Below are positions 29,488 to 41,386 of a stretch of 64,000 nt of DNA, in pieces. Within the stretch, counting starts at the first letter, position 1. The number at the start of each line of letters is the position of its first letter. The DNA lies in NCBI GenBank assembly GCA_036496605.1, contig DASXKV010000014.1:24493-88492 (forward strand). The letters are read 5' to 3'. Source of the DNA: Gemmatimonadaceae bacterium (GTDB lineage: Bacteria; Gemmatimonadota; Gemmatimonadetes; Gemmatimonadales; Gemmatimonadaceae). The position numbers and the translations under genes were made by a program. Under the pieces are notes generated by a model that made no database searches, was not told the origin of the DNA, and saw only the letters and a list, made by a program, of their open reading frames with translations.

Positions 29488-30176
29488 AGTTCGGCATCGT
29501 GACGTTTCCGGCCTCCAACTGCGACTACGATGCGTATCACGCTGTGGTCGATGCGTTGGGTGAAGAAGCGGTCTATCTCTGGCACAAAGACCACGATCTC
29601 CGCAGCAGCGATGTCATCGTGCTTCCGGGCGGTTTCAGCTACGGCGACTATCTGCGGGCTGGAGCAATCGCTCGATTCAGCCCCATAATGCGAGAGGTCG
29701 TCGCCCATGCGGAACGAGGGGCGCCAGTCCTCGCGATCTGCAACGGCTTTCAGATCGCTTGCGAGGCGGGTCTCCTTCCGGGCGCGCTCCTGCGCAACGC
29801 CAGCCTGAAATTCGTTTGCGAAGCGATCCGGATGCGTGTCGAGAATGCAGACACCCTGTTTACGAATCGGTACGATCGGGGTCAGCTCATAACGATCCCC
29901 ATCGCCCATGGTGATGGACGCTACACGGCGGACGCCGAGACCCTGGCGCGAATCGAAGGAGAGGGTCGAGTCGTCTTTCGTTACGTGGGCGGACCCGGCG
30001 ATGCGGACGAGTGGTGGAGTCCCAATGGATCGATGAACGCGATAGCGGGCATCGTGAGCGCCGCCGGCAACGTCCTCGGAATGATGCCCCATCCCGAGCG
30101 CGCCGTAGACGATCTCCTCGGCTCCAGCGACGGACTGGGCGTCTTCGCGTCCATACTTTCGCGCGTTGCCGCGTAA
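29484..30176 (+). CDS. purQ: Phosphoribosylformylglycinamidine synthase subunit PurQ (glutaminase)
   Basis: Class I glutamine amidotransferase that supplies ammonia to PurL. Nucleophile Cys lies in [14 protein letters not shown] (about residue 87); the catalytic His and Glu are in [14 protein letters not shown] near the C terminus. The N terminus [16 protein letters not shown] and [18 protein letters not shown] are typical. The ATG at 29484 overlaps the purS stop, giving 230 residues. Confidence 0.96.
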   Translation: MKFGIVTFPASNCDYDAYHAVVDALGEEAVYLWHKDHDLRSSDVIVLPGGFSYGDYLRAGAIARFSPIMREVVAHAERGAPVLAICNGFQIACEAGLLPGALLRNASLKFVCEAIRMRVENADTLFTNRYDRGQLITIPIAHGDGRYTADAETLARIEGEGRVVFRYVGGPGDADEWWSPNGSMNAIAGIVSAAGNVLGMMPHPERAVDDLLGSSDGLGVFASILSRVAA

Positions 30177-30192
30177 ATCATGAGGAGGGGTC

Positions 30193-30843
30193 ATGCTGCG
30201 TGCTGCTCTCGCCTTCGTTCTGCTCAGCGTCATCGGTACGCCGAGCTGGGCGCAAGCGCCGAAGTCCATCGATCCGGGGATGTCGGAGGCGAAGGTCGTC
30301 GAGCGGCTGGGTCAGCCCGACGTGTCGCGCACCTCAGGCGACCTGAAGTACCTGTTCTACCACAACGACTGCATCAAGCAGTGTGGCATGGACGACGTCG
30401 TGATCCTTCAGAAGGACTCCGTTGTCGACGCCATGTTCCGGGCTGCCGACCGCAGCTACACCGGCAAGAGCAGCTCGCCGAGATCGATTCCCGCCGAGGT
30501 TGCGTCACGCCAACGGCGCGGCGCTCACGACGACGCTAGCGTGGTTCAGGCGGGCGCGCCGAAGACCGATTCGGCACTGGCGCCCGCTCCTTCCGCGCCA
30601 GACTCGGCCAAAAAACCCGCGTCCACGCCAGACACGACGGCGAAGACAGCAGCGCCGGCGACGCATTCCACCAAGAAACGCTCACCCAAGCCACGAACGG
30701 TGAGCGCCGATACCGTCCGGCATGATAGTATCAGTGGAACAATTCGAATCCCGGTGAAGCCACCGAACTTTTCACCTAAACGGGCGGACTCGTCTTCGGC
30801 ACGTCATGACTCTACCACGAAGCAGCCGCCTCATCAGGAGTGA
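30193..30843 (+). CDS. Secreted BamE/SmpA-like small protein with Ser/Pro/Lys-rich tail
   Basis: A 216-residue exported protein. Signal peptide MLRAALAFVLLSVIGTPSWA, probably cut after AWA-type site SWAQA. Residues about 25-85 resemble the SmpA/OmlA (BamE-like) fold: IDPGMSEAKVVERLGQPD then LKYLFYHNDC, with a CIKQCG pair of cysteines. The rest is disordered, rich in Ala, Pro, Ser, Thr and Lys. The Shine-Dalgarno GAGGAGG ends close to the ATG and is among the strongest in the window. It sits between purQ and purL without an obvious link to purine synthesis. Confidence 0.65.
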   Translation: MLRAALAFVLLSVIGTPSWAQAPKSIDPGMSEAKVVERLGQPDVSRTSGDLKYLFYHNDCIKQCGMDDVVILQKDSVVDAMFRAADRSYTGKSSSPRSIPAEVASRQRRGAHDDASVVQAGAPKTDSALAPAPSAPDSAKKPASTPDTTAKTAAPATHSTKKRSPKPRTVSADTVRHDSISGTIRIPVKPPNFSPKRADSSSARHDSTTKQPPHQE

Positions 30844-30871
30844 ACGGGAAGGCGGCCACAGTGTACGACCG

Positions 30872-30928
30872 GGAGCGCGCGCGAACGCGCGCGCGACTCC
30901 AAATAAGCTCGCTACGAGCGGAAGCGAG
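30872..30928. repeat. Two adjacent hairpins upstream of the zinc-ribbon gene
   Basis: First stem CGCGCGCG-aa-CGCGCGCG (30876-30893) with flanking GGAG/CTCC; second CTCGCT-9 nt-AGCGAG (30908-30928). Neither is followed by a T run. They lie where the upstream open frame would have to be read if the next gene began at 30840, which argues for the later start at 30957. They may act as RNA processing or attenuation elements. Confidence 0.45.
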
Positions 30929-30956
30929 TAGCGCCTCAGAAGCCAGTGGAACGAAA

Positions 30957-31322
30957 ATGCATCGCCATACCGAGGACCACCCAACCCGAAACGAAGACGA
31001 ATACTTTGCACGCGAGAGTGCACAGCTGATCAAGGAAATGCGGTCGCTGCTCGACGAGCAGCGCCGTGAGGTCGACCGCCGCGAGCACCTCATGAAGTGT
31101 CCCAAGTGCGGCGGCGATCTAAAAGAGCGAGATTTCGAGGACGTGAAGGTCGACGTCTGCCCCGAGTGCCATGGCATCTGGCTGGATCAGGGCGAGATCG
31201 GTTTGATTCGACACATTCATGAATCGCGCGGCCCGTTCAGCCGCATCATGAGCGACATTCTCGAGATTTTTCATCATCCCAAGACAGGTGAACCCAGCTC
31301 CCCCACTTCCTCGTCCGGGTGA
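30957..31322 (+). CDS. Zinc-ribbon (TFIIB-type) protein
   Basis: A 121-residue hydrophilic protein. The zinc ribbon has two CxxC pairs, [10 protein letters not shown] and [16 protein letters not shown], as in the zf-TFIIB family of small bacterial proteins. Before it is a charged helix ([20 protein letters not shown]). The frame extends back to 30840, but that segment is repetitive and hairpin-forming, so I start at ATG 30957. The 3' end overlaps the purL GTG by 35 bp. The function is unknown. Confidence 0.7.
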   Translation: MHRHTEDHPTRNEDEYFARESAQLIKEMRSLLDEQRREVDRREHLMKCPKCGGDLKERDFEDVKVDVCPECHGIWLDQGEIGLIRHIHESRGPFSRIMSDILEIFHHPKTGEPSSPTSSSG

Positions 31323-33594
31323 TCCAACGATCACGCCGGCGCTCGTCGCCGAACATGGGCTGACAAACGAGGAGTATCAGCGCATCGAGCAGATGCTCGG
31401 GCGAGCACCAACATTCACCGAGTTAGGCATCGTCAGTGCGCTCTGGAGCGAGCACTGCTCCTACAAGCACTCGCGTCCGTTGCTCCGGCGTCTTCCAACG
31501 AAGGCGCCGTACGTGTTACAGGGACCTGGCGAGAACGCCGGAGTCATCGCGATTGGTGATGGACTCGCGGTCGCGTTCAAGATCGAGTCGCACAATCATC
31601 CCTCGGCCGTCGAGCCATATCAGGGTGCGGCCACCGGTGTCGGCGGCATTCTGCGCGACGTGTTCACGATGGGAGCGCGTCCGATCGCGCTGCTGAATTC
31701 GTTGCGATTCGGATCGCTCGACTCGCCCCGCGTTAGGTATCTCTTCGCGGGTGTGGTGAAAGGAATCGGCGATTACGGTAACTGCGTCGGCATTCCGACC
31801 GTCGCCGGCGAGGTTGTTTTCGACGAAGCGTACGAGGGAAATCCACTGGTCAACGCGATGTGCGTTGGCCTGCTGCACGAAGAAGATCTGATTCGCGCCG
31901 TTGCACAGGGTGTCGGCAATCCGATCATCGCTGTCGGTGCACGCACGGGTCGTGACGGCATCCACGGCGCGTCATTCGCATCTGCGGATCTTTCCGAGGA
32001 GAGCGAGGCAAAGCGCCCGCAAGTTCAGGTTGGCGACCCGTTCACCGAGAAGCTTCTCCTCGAGGCGAGCCTCGAGCTGATAAAGTCCGGCGCGATCGTC
32101 GCGATTCAGGACATGGGTGCGGCAGGACTCACGTCGTCGTCGGCCGAGATGGCGGCGCGCGGCGACGTTGGGGTGACAATCGACGTCACCAAAGTGCCTG
32201 TCCGAGAGGGTGGCATGACGCCGTACGAGATCCTGCTCAGCGAATCGCAAGAGCGCATGCTCGTGGTCGCGCACAAAGGGCGTGAGCGCGAGGTCGCCAA
32301 CATCCTCGAGAAGTGGGACCTTACCGCGTCGGTTATCGGCGAGGTGATCGCCGAGCCTGTGTACCGCGTAACGGAGGGCGACCGCGTCGTGGCGGAGTTT
32401 CCTGGGACTCGACTGGTCACCGACTGCCCGACGTACACGCCCGAGGCGCGCGAGGATCCGAAGATCGCGGCGCTTCGCACGCGCGATGTCGGCTCGATTC
32501 CGGAGCGCGCGGAGGAGGCTGATCCGCGTTGGACCCTCGAGCAGCTGCTCACGTCGCCGACGATCGCGAGCAAGATGTGGGTGTATCGCCAATATGACCA
32601 CACCGTACGCACGAACACCGTGATCGGTCCGGGGGGCGACGCCGCCGTCGTGCGCGTGCGCAATACCCGTCGCGCACTTGCGCTCAAGACCGATTGCAAC
32701 GGCCGGTACTGCTATCTCGATCCGCGCGTCGGGACGCGCATCGCCGTCGCCGAGGCGGCCCGCAATGTCGCCTGCACTGGCGGTCGGCCAATGGCAATTA
32801 CAAACAATCTAAACTTCGGCAATCCGCGGCGGGCGGAAGTGTACTACCAGCTTCGCGAGGCGACGGCGGGAATGGCCGAAGCGTGCGAGACGCTCGGCAC
32901 GCCGGTGACCGGCGGAAACGTATCGCTGTACAACGAGAACCCGGGCGGCGCGGTCTATCCGACACCAGTCATCGGTATGGTCGGACTCATCGACGATATC
33001 GATCGCATCACGCGCTCACACTTCTCAACCGAAGGCGATTCAGTCGTGCTGCTCGGCACACCGACCGCGGAGCTTGGCGGATCCGAATATCTCGCCCGCG
33101 TGCACAATGTCGTCGCCGGCACGCCGCCGCGATGCGATCTCGACGCCGAGCGCGATCTGATCGAGGCCGTGCTGGCCGCTATCGATGCGGGTATCGTGCG
33201 CTCCGCGCATGATTGCAGCGACGGCGGTCTCGCGGTCGCGATCGCGGAGTGCTGCATCATCGATCGAGCACGACCGCTCGGTGCCAAAATCGATCTTTCG
33301 AGCTTCGCCGATTTGCCGAGGCGCGCGCTCCTGTTTGGCGAAGCACAAGGACGGGTGATCCTCTCCACTCCAGATCCCACGGCACTGCTCGAGATCGCCG
33401 TTCGCCACGGTGTCGCCTGCAGGACTATTGGCGACGTTGCATCCGCCGACGATCCGCTCGACATCCGTTTCGGTGAAGAGCGGCTCGTCGCATCACTGCC
33501 GTGGCTCGATCGGCTATACTACGAAACGATTCCTGACATCATGACCAGATCGGCCGCGGCGGTGGTCAGCGCGGTCACGGAGAGTCCCGTCTAG
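31288..33594 (+). CDS. purL: Phosphoribosylformylglycinamidine synthase subunit PurL (short form)
   Basis: ATP-dependent amidation of FGAR to FGAM, with PurS and PurQ. 768 residues, the small PurL. Landmarks: [70 protein letters not shown]-like [20 protein letters not shown], and [11 protein letters not shown]. The first codon is GTG at 31288, inside the zinc-ribbon gene; no other start fits better. It carries one CGTTAGGT heptamer copy at 31731. Confidence 0.96.
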   Translation: MNPAPPLPRPGDPTITPALVAEHGLTNEEYQRIEQMLGRAPTFTELGIVSALWSEHCSYKHSRPLLRRLPTKAPYVLQGPGENAGVIAIGDGLAVAFKIESHNHPSAVEPYQGAATGVGGILRDVFTMGARPIALLNSLRFGSLDSPRVRYLFAGVVKGIGDYGNCVGIPTVAGEVVFDEAYEGNPLVNAMCVGLLHEEDLIRAVAQGVGNPIIAVGARTGRDGIHGASFASADLSEESEAKRPQVQVGDPFTEKLLLEASLELIKSGAIVAIQDMGAAGLTSSSAEMAARGDVGVTIDVTKVPVREGGMTPYEILLSESQERMLVVAHKGREREVANILEKWDLTASVIGEVIAEPVYRVTEGDRVVAEFPGTRLVTDCPTYTPEAREDPKIAALRTRDVGSIPERAEEADPRWTLEQLLTSPTIASKMWVYRQYDHTVRTNTVIGPGGDAAVVRVRNTRRALALKTDCNGRYCYLDPRVGTRIAVAEAARNVACTGGRPMAITNNLNFGNPRRAEVYYQLREATAGMAEACETLGTPVTGGNVSLYNENPGGAVYPTPVIGMVGLIDDIDRITRSHFSTEGDSVVLLGTPTAELGGSEYLARVHNVVAGTPPRCDLDAERDLIEAVLAAIDAGIVRSAHDCSDGGLAVAIAECCIIDRARPLGAKIDLSSFADLPRRALLFGEAQGRVILSTPDPTALLEIAVRHGVACRTIGDVASADDPLDIRFGEERLVASLPWLDRLYYETIPDIMTRSAAAVVSAVTESPV

Positions 33595-33598
33595 TCTC

Positions 33599-34978
33599 AT
33601 GTGCGGCATCTTTGGCGTTCGCGGTCACCCCGAAGCCGTTCGGCTCACCGAGCTCGGACTGTATTCGCTCCAGCATCGCGGCCAGGAGTCCGCCGGTGTT
33701 GTGTCAATCAACGAAGCGGGCGAAGCTCGCGCCATTCGATCGATGGGCACGATGTCGGCCGCGATGTCGGAGCGGCTCGATCAGGTGCAGGGCATCATGG
33801 CCATCGGCCACACGCGCTACAGCACTGCCGGTTCGTCGTCGATCGAGAACGCCCAGCCCGTGCTCGCGCGCACGAGAAATGGCTTCGTCGCGCTCGCGCA
33901 CAATGGGAACCTTACAAACGCTGCCGAGCTGCGCATGGAGTTGGAGGATCGCGGCTCGATTTTCTCCTCGACGATGGACTCGGAGGTCATTGTCCATCGA
34001 CTGGCGCGCTCGAATGCCGATCGCCCGGACGAGCGCCTGGCCGAGGCCCTCTGCGAAGTCGAGGGTGCGTATTCACTCGTCGTCACCATCGGCGACACGC
34101 TGCTTGCGGCGCGCGATCCGCGTGGCTGGCGTCCACTCGTACTCGGACGCCTCGGCGACGCTCCAGTCTTCGCGTCCGAGACGTGCGCTCTCGACATCGT
34201 CGGTGCGACGTACGAGCGCGAGGTGGAACCTGGTGAGATCATCGCGGTCGACGACGAGGGAATGCACTCGAGCTTTCCCCTGCCCCGCCGCGAGCGCAAG
34301 CAGTGCGTCTTCGAGTACGTCTACTTCGCGCGGCCAGACAGCCGCGTGTTCGGCGGCTCCGTCGATCGTGCTCGGCGCGCGCTCGGACGCCGGCTCGCCA
34401 GGGAATGGCCGGCGCCTAACGCGGATCTTGTTTTCAGCGTGCCCGATTCGTCGAACTCTGCGGCGCTCGGCTTTGCGGAGGAGAGCGGTCTGCCTTACGA
34501 ATTGGCGCTGATTCGCAATCACTACATCGGCCGCACGTTCATCCAGCCGAGTCAGGCCGATCGAGACGCGAAGGTGAAGGTCAAGTACAATCCGGTGAGA
34601 GAAGTCCTGCAGGGCAAGAGGGTGGTGATGGTGGACGATTCCATCGTCCGGGGTACAACCACACGCGGTCTCGTGGCGCTCGTACGCTTGGCCGGTGCGC
34701 GCGAAGTGCACATGCGAGTCAGTTCGCCGCCCGTCACCGGACCCTGTTACTATGGCATCGACACGCCAAGTCGCGAGGAGCTCATTGCCGCGCGGCTCAC
34801 GCCTGACGAAATCGAGAAGGACCTCGGTGTCGATTCGCTCGGCTATCTCTCCCTCGAGGGGATGCTACAATCAGTGCCCGGTGGTCCGCACGGCTTCTGC
34901 CACGCCTGCTTCTCCGGAGATTATCCGACGGCCCCACCGACGGATCCGGACAAATTGCGATTTGGGTGCGGTTGCTGA
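33599..34978 (+). CDS. purF: Amidophosphoribosyltransferase
   Basis: First committed step of purine synthesis. The N-terminal nucleophile Cys follows Met directly (MCGIFGVRG), so no propeptide. SLQHRGQESAGV, GHTRYSTAGSSS and LAHNGNLTNA belong to the glutaminase domain. The PRPP loop is VVMVDDSIVRGTTTRGLV. C-terminal Cys residues in FCHACFSGDYP and FGCGC suggest an Fe-S-type form as in the Bacillus enzyme. 459 residues, 4 nt after purL. Confidence 0.96.
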   Translation: MCGIFGVRGHPEAVRLTELGLYSLQHRGQESAGVVSINEAGEARAIRSMGTMSAAMSERLDQVQGIMAIGHTRYSTAGSSSIENAQPVLARTRNGFVALAHNGNLTNAAELRMELEDRGSIFSSTMDSEVIVHRLARSNADRPDERLAEALCEVEGAYSLVVTIGDTLLAARDPRGWRPLVLGRLGDAPVFASETCALDIVGATYEREVEPGEIIAVDDEGMHSSFPLPRRERKQCVFEYVYFARPDSRVFGGSVDRARRALGRRLAREWPAPNADLVFSVPDSSNSAALGFAEESGLPYELALIRNHYIGRTFIQPSQADRDAKVKVKYNPVREVLQGKRVVMVDDSIVRGTTTRGLVALVRLAGAREVHMRVSSPPVTGPCYYGIDTPSREELIAARLTPDEIEKDLGVDSLGYLSLEGMLQSVPGGPHGFCHACFSGDYPTAPPTDPDKLRFGCGC

Positions 34979-35014
34979 ATACGGGCTTCACATCCACGCA
35001 CTAACCGCGTGCAC

Positions 35015-37765
<2,751 letters not shown>

Positions 37766-38929
37766 ACACCCTTCTCTTCCCGAGCTGCCGCATTTGCCCG
37801 TGGTTCGGGACGATCGGTCGCTCCGCATTGCATTGGTGACGGAGTACTACTATCCGCACCTGGGCGGCGTCTGCGAGCACGTGCATTTCTTTGCGCGCGA
37901 AGCCCGTCGCCGTGGGCATCATGTCGATGTCATCACGTCGCACATTCCGGGCGCGCAAGAGCAGCCGCACGTCATTCGGCTTGGCCGCAGTCAGCCGGTA
38001 TACTGCAATGGATCGCAGGCGCGAATCACGATTGGCCTCGGGTTACGGCGACAAATGCGTAACGTGTTGCGACGAGGCCGCTACGACGTCGTGCACGTCC
38101 ACTCGCCGCTCACGCCCGTTCTTCCGCTGCTCGCGATCGAAGAAGCGGAGTGCCCGGTGGTCGGCACGTTCCATACGTACTTCGACAAGTCGATCGGATA
38201 TACGCTCGGCCGCCGTTACTTCCAGAAGCGGCTCGACATGCTCAGCAGCGCAATCGCGGTTTCGAATAGCACGACGGTTGCCCTCGAGCGGTACTTCGAC
38301 GCCGATTGGAAGATCATTCCCAACGGCATCGACACCGACGTCTTTAATCCGGCGGCGCCTGCACCGAGAGGGTTCCCGCGCGATGTACCGACGATTCTCT
38401 TTCTCGGCCGATTCGACCCGCGCAACGGATTGTCGACCTTGATCGATTCCTTCCGCCACATCAAAGGCGGGTCGCGCGAAGCCAAGCTCGTCGTTGTCGG
38501 CGATGGACCACTGCGCGATCACTACTATCGCCTCGCCGGCGGCGATCCGGACATCCTCTTCGTTGGCGCCGTGCTCGAGGGGCGGCCCAGCTACTACGCG
38601 CACAGCACCGTCTACGCGTGTCCAACGACGAAGGCGTCGTTCGGCATCACACTCCTCGAATCGATGGCCTGCGAAACGCCGGTCGTCTGCTCCGACATTC
38701 TTGGATTCCGCGACGTCGTCGTGCATGAGCGCGAGGCGTTGATGGTGCCCTGCGGCGATCACCGCGCGCTGGCGGATTCGCTCGTCCGCATCCTCGACGA
38801 TCCGGGGCTGGGCATGCAGCTCGGAACAACGGGACGCGAGAACTCGCTCTCGTACTCCTGGGCGCGCGTCACGTCACAGGTGCTCGGCGTATATCGCTCT
38901 GTCCTCGGACACGTGGCTGAAGAAGTCGC

Positions 38930-39622
38930 ATGATCGTTGCGCCGGCGCTCGGCGTTGTCGTCGCCGGAGCGCTCGCACACGGTGCGTACTATCCCAATAG
39001 TCCGATCTTCGGTCCTGTCATTGCGCATCTGCGCACCGACGATCCGCTCGTTGCGCTCACGTTCGACGACGGGCCGAATCCGGAGGCGACGCCAGCGATT
39101 CTCGACGCGCTCGCGTCGCGTGGAGCGAAAGCCTCGTTCTTTATCCTTGGTCGTCATGCGGAGCGATGGCCCGAGCTCGTGCGACGCATCGCCGCCGAGG
39201 GACACTGCGTCTGCAATCACGGGTTCTATCACCAGAAACTGCACTTCAAATCGCCGCGCTACGTGCGAGATGATTTGCAACTTGGAACAAGCGCGATCGT
39301 AAGTGCCTGCGGCGTGCGGCCTGCGTACTTCCGCGCGCCGCACGGCTTTCGCAGCCCCTGGGTCACCTACATCGCACGCTCGCTCGGCCAGCGCACGGTT
39401 GGTTGGGGTCACGGTGTCTGGGATTCGGCACGTCCTGGCGTCGAGGTCATTGCCGAGCGCACCCAGCGAGTCGCGAGACGTGGTGCGATTCTGCTCTTGC
39501 ATGACGGAGACGGATACGATCCTTTGGGCGATCGGATGCAGACGGCACGCGCGGTGCCACTGATAGTCGATCGGATTCGTGAAGCGGGGCTCGAGTTTAC
39601 CACCCTCGACAAGGCCGCATGA
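38930..39622 (+). CDS. Polysaccharide deacetylase (NodB homology, CE4)
   Basis: A 230-residue putative carbohydrate deacetylase. Catalytic/metal motif LTFDDGPNPEATPAIL (about 43-58); the HxxxH metal pair is partly kept in CVCNHGFYHQKLHF; FRAPHGFRSP and ILLLHDGDG are the later NodB motifs. A hydrophobic N terminus (VAPALGVVVAGALAHG) could be a signal anchor. ATGA overlaps with the glycosyltransferase and the flippase-type gene. Substrate unknown. Confidence 0.88.
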   Translation: MIVAPALGVVVAGALAHGAYYPNSPIFGPVIAHLRTDDPLVALTFDDGPNPEATPAILDALASRGAKASFFILGRHAERWPELVRRIAAEGHCVCNHGFYHQKLHFKSPRYVRDDLQLGTSAIVSACGVRPAYFRAPHGFRSPWVTYIARSLGQRTVGWGHGVWDSARPGVEVIAERTQRVARRGAILLLHDGDGYDPLGDRMQTARAVPLIVDRIREAGLEFTTLDKAA

Positions 39623-40641
39623 AGCGACATCTGACGCGCGCACTTCGATTCACGATCACGGGGCTCATCCTCGTCATGCTCGTCGTGTTTGCGACGAAGG
39701 TGAACTGGCACTCGACGTGGGCAGCAATTCGGGACTCCTCGATCTCGATTTTGCTTGCCGCCGCACTCGTGAATCTGCTGTCGCTTGTGCTCAAGGGTGT
39801 TCGGTGGTGGATTTTTCTTCGCCCAATCGGTGTGACGTCGCTGTGGCTCGCGCTGCGCGCTACGTTCGCGGGCGCCGGGCTGAACAACGTTCTCGTAGCC
39901 AATAGCGGTGAAGCGGCGCGCGTGATTTTCGTCTCGCGCGCCGCACATGTTACGAGCGCCAAGGTGCTCGCGACGCTCGCGCTCGAACGCCTGTTCGAGC
40001 TGATCGGCTACGTTATCATGCTCGCGCTGGCGGTGTCGTTCCTTCCCCTTCCGTCTGCACTCGAGCGCACGAGGCCCTTTGCGTGGCTCGCGCTACTCTT
40101 GATCGGCGGGATGCTTGTGTATCTCGTTCGTCGGCCCGAGGGTCCCGAGCACATGCTCGAAGGCTCGGATGACGGATGGCGCGCGAAGGCTCGGCAGTAC
40201 ATTCGGCGATTCATGCATGCTCTCGCCGGGATCTCGACGGGTCCACGCTTCGGCATCGCATTGGCTCTCTCCGTGGGCATCTGGTCGCTCCAGGTCGCGA
40301 CGTACGCGCTCACCGCTGCCGCTGCGCACTTCCCGCTGCCACTCGTCGGTACCGTCGCCGCGATTCTCGCGGTCAATGTCGGATTTGCAATCCGCGCCAC
40401 ACCCGGCAATGTCGGTGTCTTTCAAATGCTCTACGCCGCGACCACGACGGCGTTCGGCTTTGATGAAAACACCGCGATTGCCGTCGCCTTCCTGATCCAA
40501 ACGCAGCAGATCCTGCCGGTGACGATTCTCGGCATCGGACTCGCGCCCGAGTTCATCTTCCAGAAGCGTCGCAAGGCTGCACGTCCAGACAACATCCTGC
40601 CTGACGAGCGGGTTCTCGAAAAGACGGTGGCAGGCGATTAG
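39619..40641 (+). CDS. LPG synthase transmembrane-domain (UPF0104/AglD-like) membrane protein
   Basis: A 340-residue polytopic protein with about eight hydrophobic segments (FTITGLILVMLVVFATKV, LLAAALVNLLSLVLKG, LLIGGMLVYLV, and others). Conserved family traits include ALRATFAGAGLNNVL and VLATLALERLFELIGY. Members are known as integral-membrane parts of lipid modification or flipping. Last of the glycosyltransferase-deacetylase-membrane protein cassette; a hairpin follows its stop. Confidence 0.82.
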   Translation: MKRHLTRALRFTITGLILVMLVVFATKVNWHSTWAAIRDSSISILLAAALVNLLSLVLKGVRWWIFLRPIGVTSLWLALRATFAGAGLNNVLVANSGEAARVIFVSRAAHVTSAKVLATLALERLFELIGYVIMLALAVSFLPLPSALERTRPFAWLALLLIGGMLVYLVRRPEGPEHMLEGSDDGWRAKARQYIRRFMHALAGISTGPRFGIALALSVGIWSLQVATYALTAAAAHFPLPLVGTVAAILAVNVGFAIRATPGNVGVFQMLYAATTTAFGFDENTAIAVAFLIQTQQILPVTILGIGLAPEFIFQKRRKAARPDNILPDERVLEKTVAGD

Positions 40642-40658
40642 CGCTGATTAGCAAACGT

Positions 40659-40697
40659 GCAATCCGGGCCAGAAGAACAAACTCTGTCCCGGATTGC
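40659..40697. terminator. Bidirectional hairpin between convergent flippase and pal genes
   Basis: Perfect 10-bp inverted repeat GCAATCCGGG (40659-40668) and CCCGGATTGC (40688-40697) with a 19-nt loop, located between two convergent genes. There is no T run, so it is only a probable terminator. Confidence 0.5.
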
Positions 40698-40714
40698 CAC
40701 TCCTCGCGAATCCG

Positions 40715-41290
40715 TCAGGGCTTGGCAGTCGGGACGGTCACGTCTCCAGCCGCGATCTTGAAATCGTCACGACGATTCTGCTGCCAGCAGCTCTCGTCAC
40801 TACCGGTGCACGCGGGGCGCTCCTCACCGTAGCTCACGACATCGATACGAGAGGCGTCGATGCCGCGGTCAGTGAGGAATCGTCTCGCTTCCGCTGCTCG
40901 CCGCATCCCGAGTGCGATGTTGTACTCTGCTGATCCGCGCTCGTCCGTGTTGCCTTCGACGCGGATGCGCAGCCCGGAACTTCGCGACAGCGCAGGCACC
41001 TTTGCCTCGAGCGCGTCGCGTTGATCGTTCCGAATAGTGGCGTTATCGAAATCGAAATAAACCGGCCGCGCCACGGCAGCCCGGGCTGCTGCCAGTTCGC
41101 GGTCTCTCGCCTCGCCGGCGAGCACGGCGCCATCGCCTCCTCGGCGCGCCACGTCGCTACGCGCTGGCGCCGCGGTCGGGGCCGCAGCCGATTGCGACTC
41201 CGGAGTTGGCGTGACCGCGGGCGGTGCGTGGTGGCAGGCAGCGACGGCGAGAATTGCGGCGATGGGCGCGACAAACTTGCTCGCGAGCAT
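40715..41290 (-). CDS. pal: Peptidoglycan-associated OmpA-family lipoprotein (Pal-like)
   Basis: A 191-residue outer-membrane lipoprotein. Signal peptide with lipobox AVAAC (Cys 19), then a Pro/Ala-rich linker. The C-terminal OmpA domain shows VYFDFDNATIRND, LRIRVEGNTDERGSAEYNIALG written here as LRIRVEGNTDERGS and EYNIALGMRRA, and IDVVSYGEERPAC. The domain binds peptidoglycan and fits a diderm envelope. tol genes are not in the window. A GGAG ribosome site lies about 9 nt before the ATG. Confidence 0.92.
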   Translation of the reverse strand: MLASKFVAPIAAILAVAACHHAPPAVTPTPESQSAAAPTAAPARSDVARRGGDGAVLAGEARDRELAAARAAVARPVYFDFDNATIRNDQRDALEAKVPALSRSSGLRIRVEGNTDERGSAEYNIALGMRRAAEARRFLTDRGIDASRIDVVSYGEERPACTGSDESCWQQNRRDDFKIAAGDVTVPTAKP

Positions 41291-41386
41291 GGTCGAGGCT
41301 CCGGTGTGGGGGGTGGGCGCTAATGTATGGACGCCAAAACATCCTTTAGGTTACACCCCCTTTCCTGCTTCGCGGTCACGGCCCTG

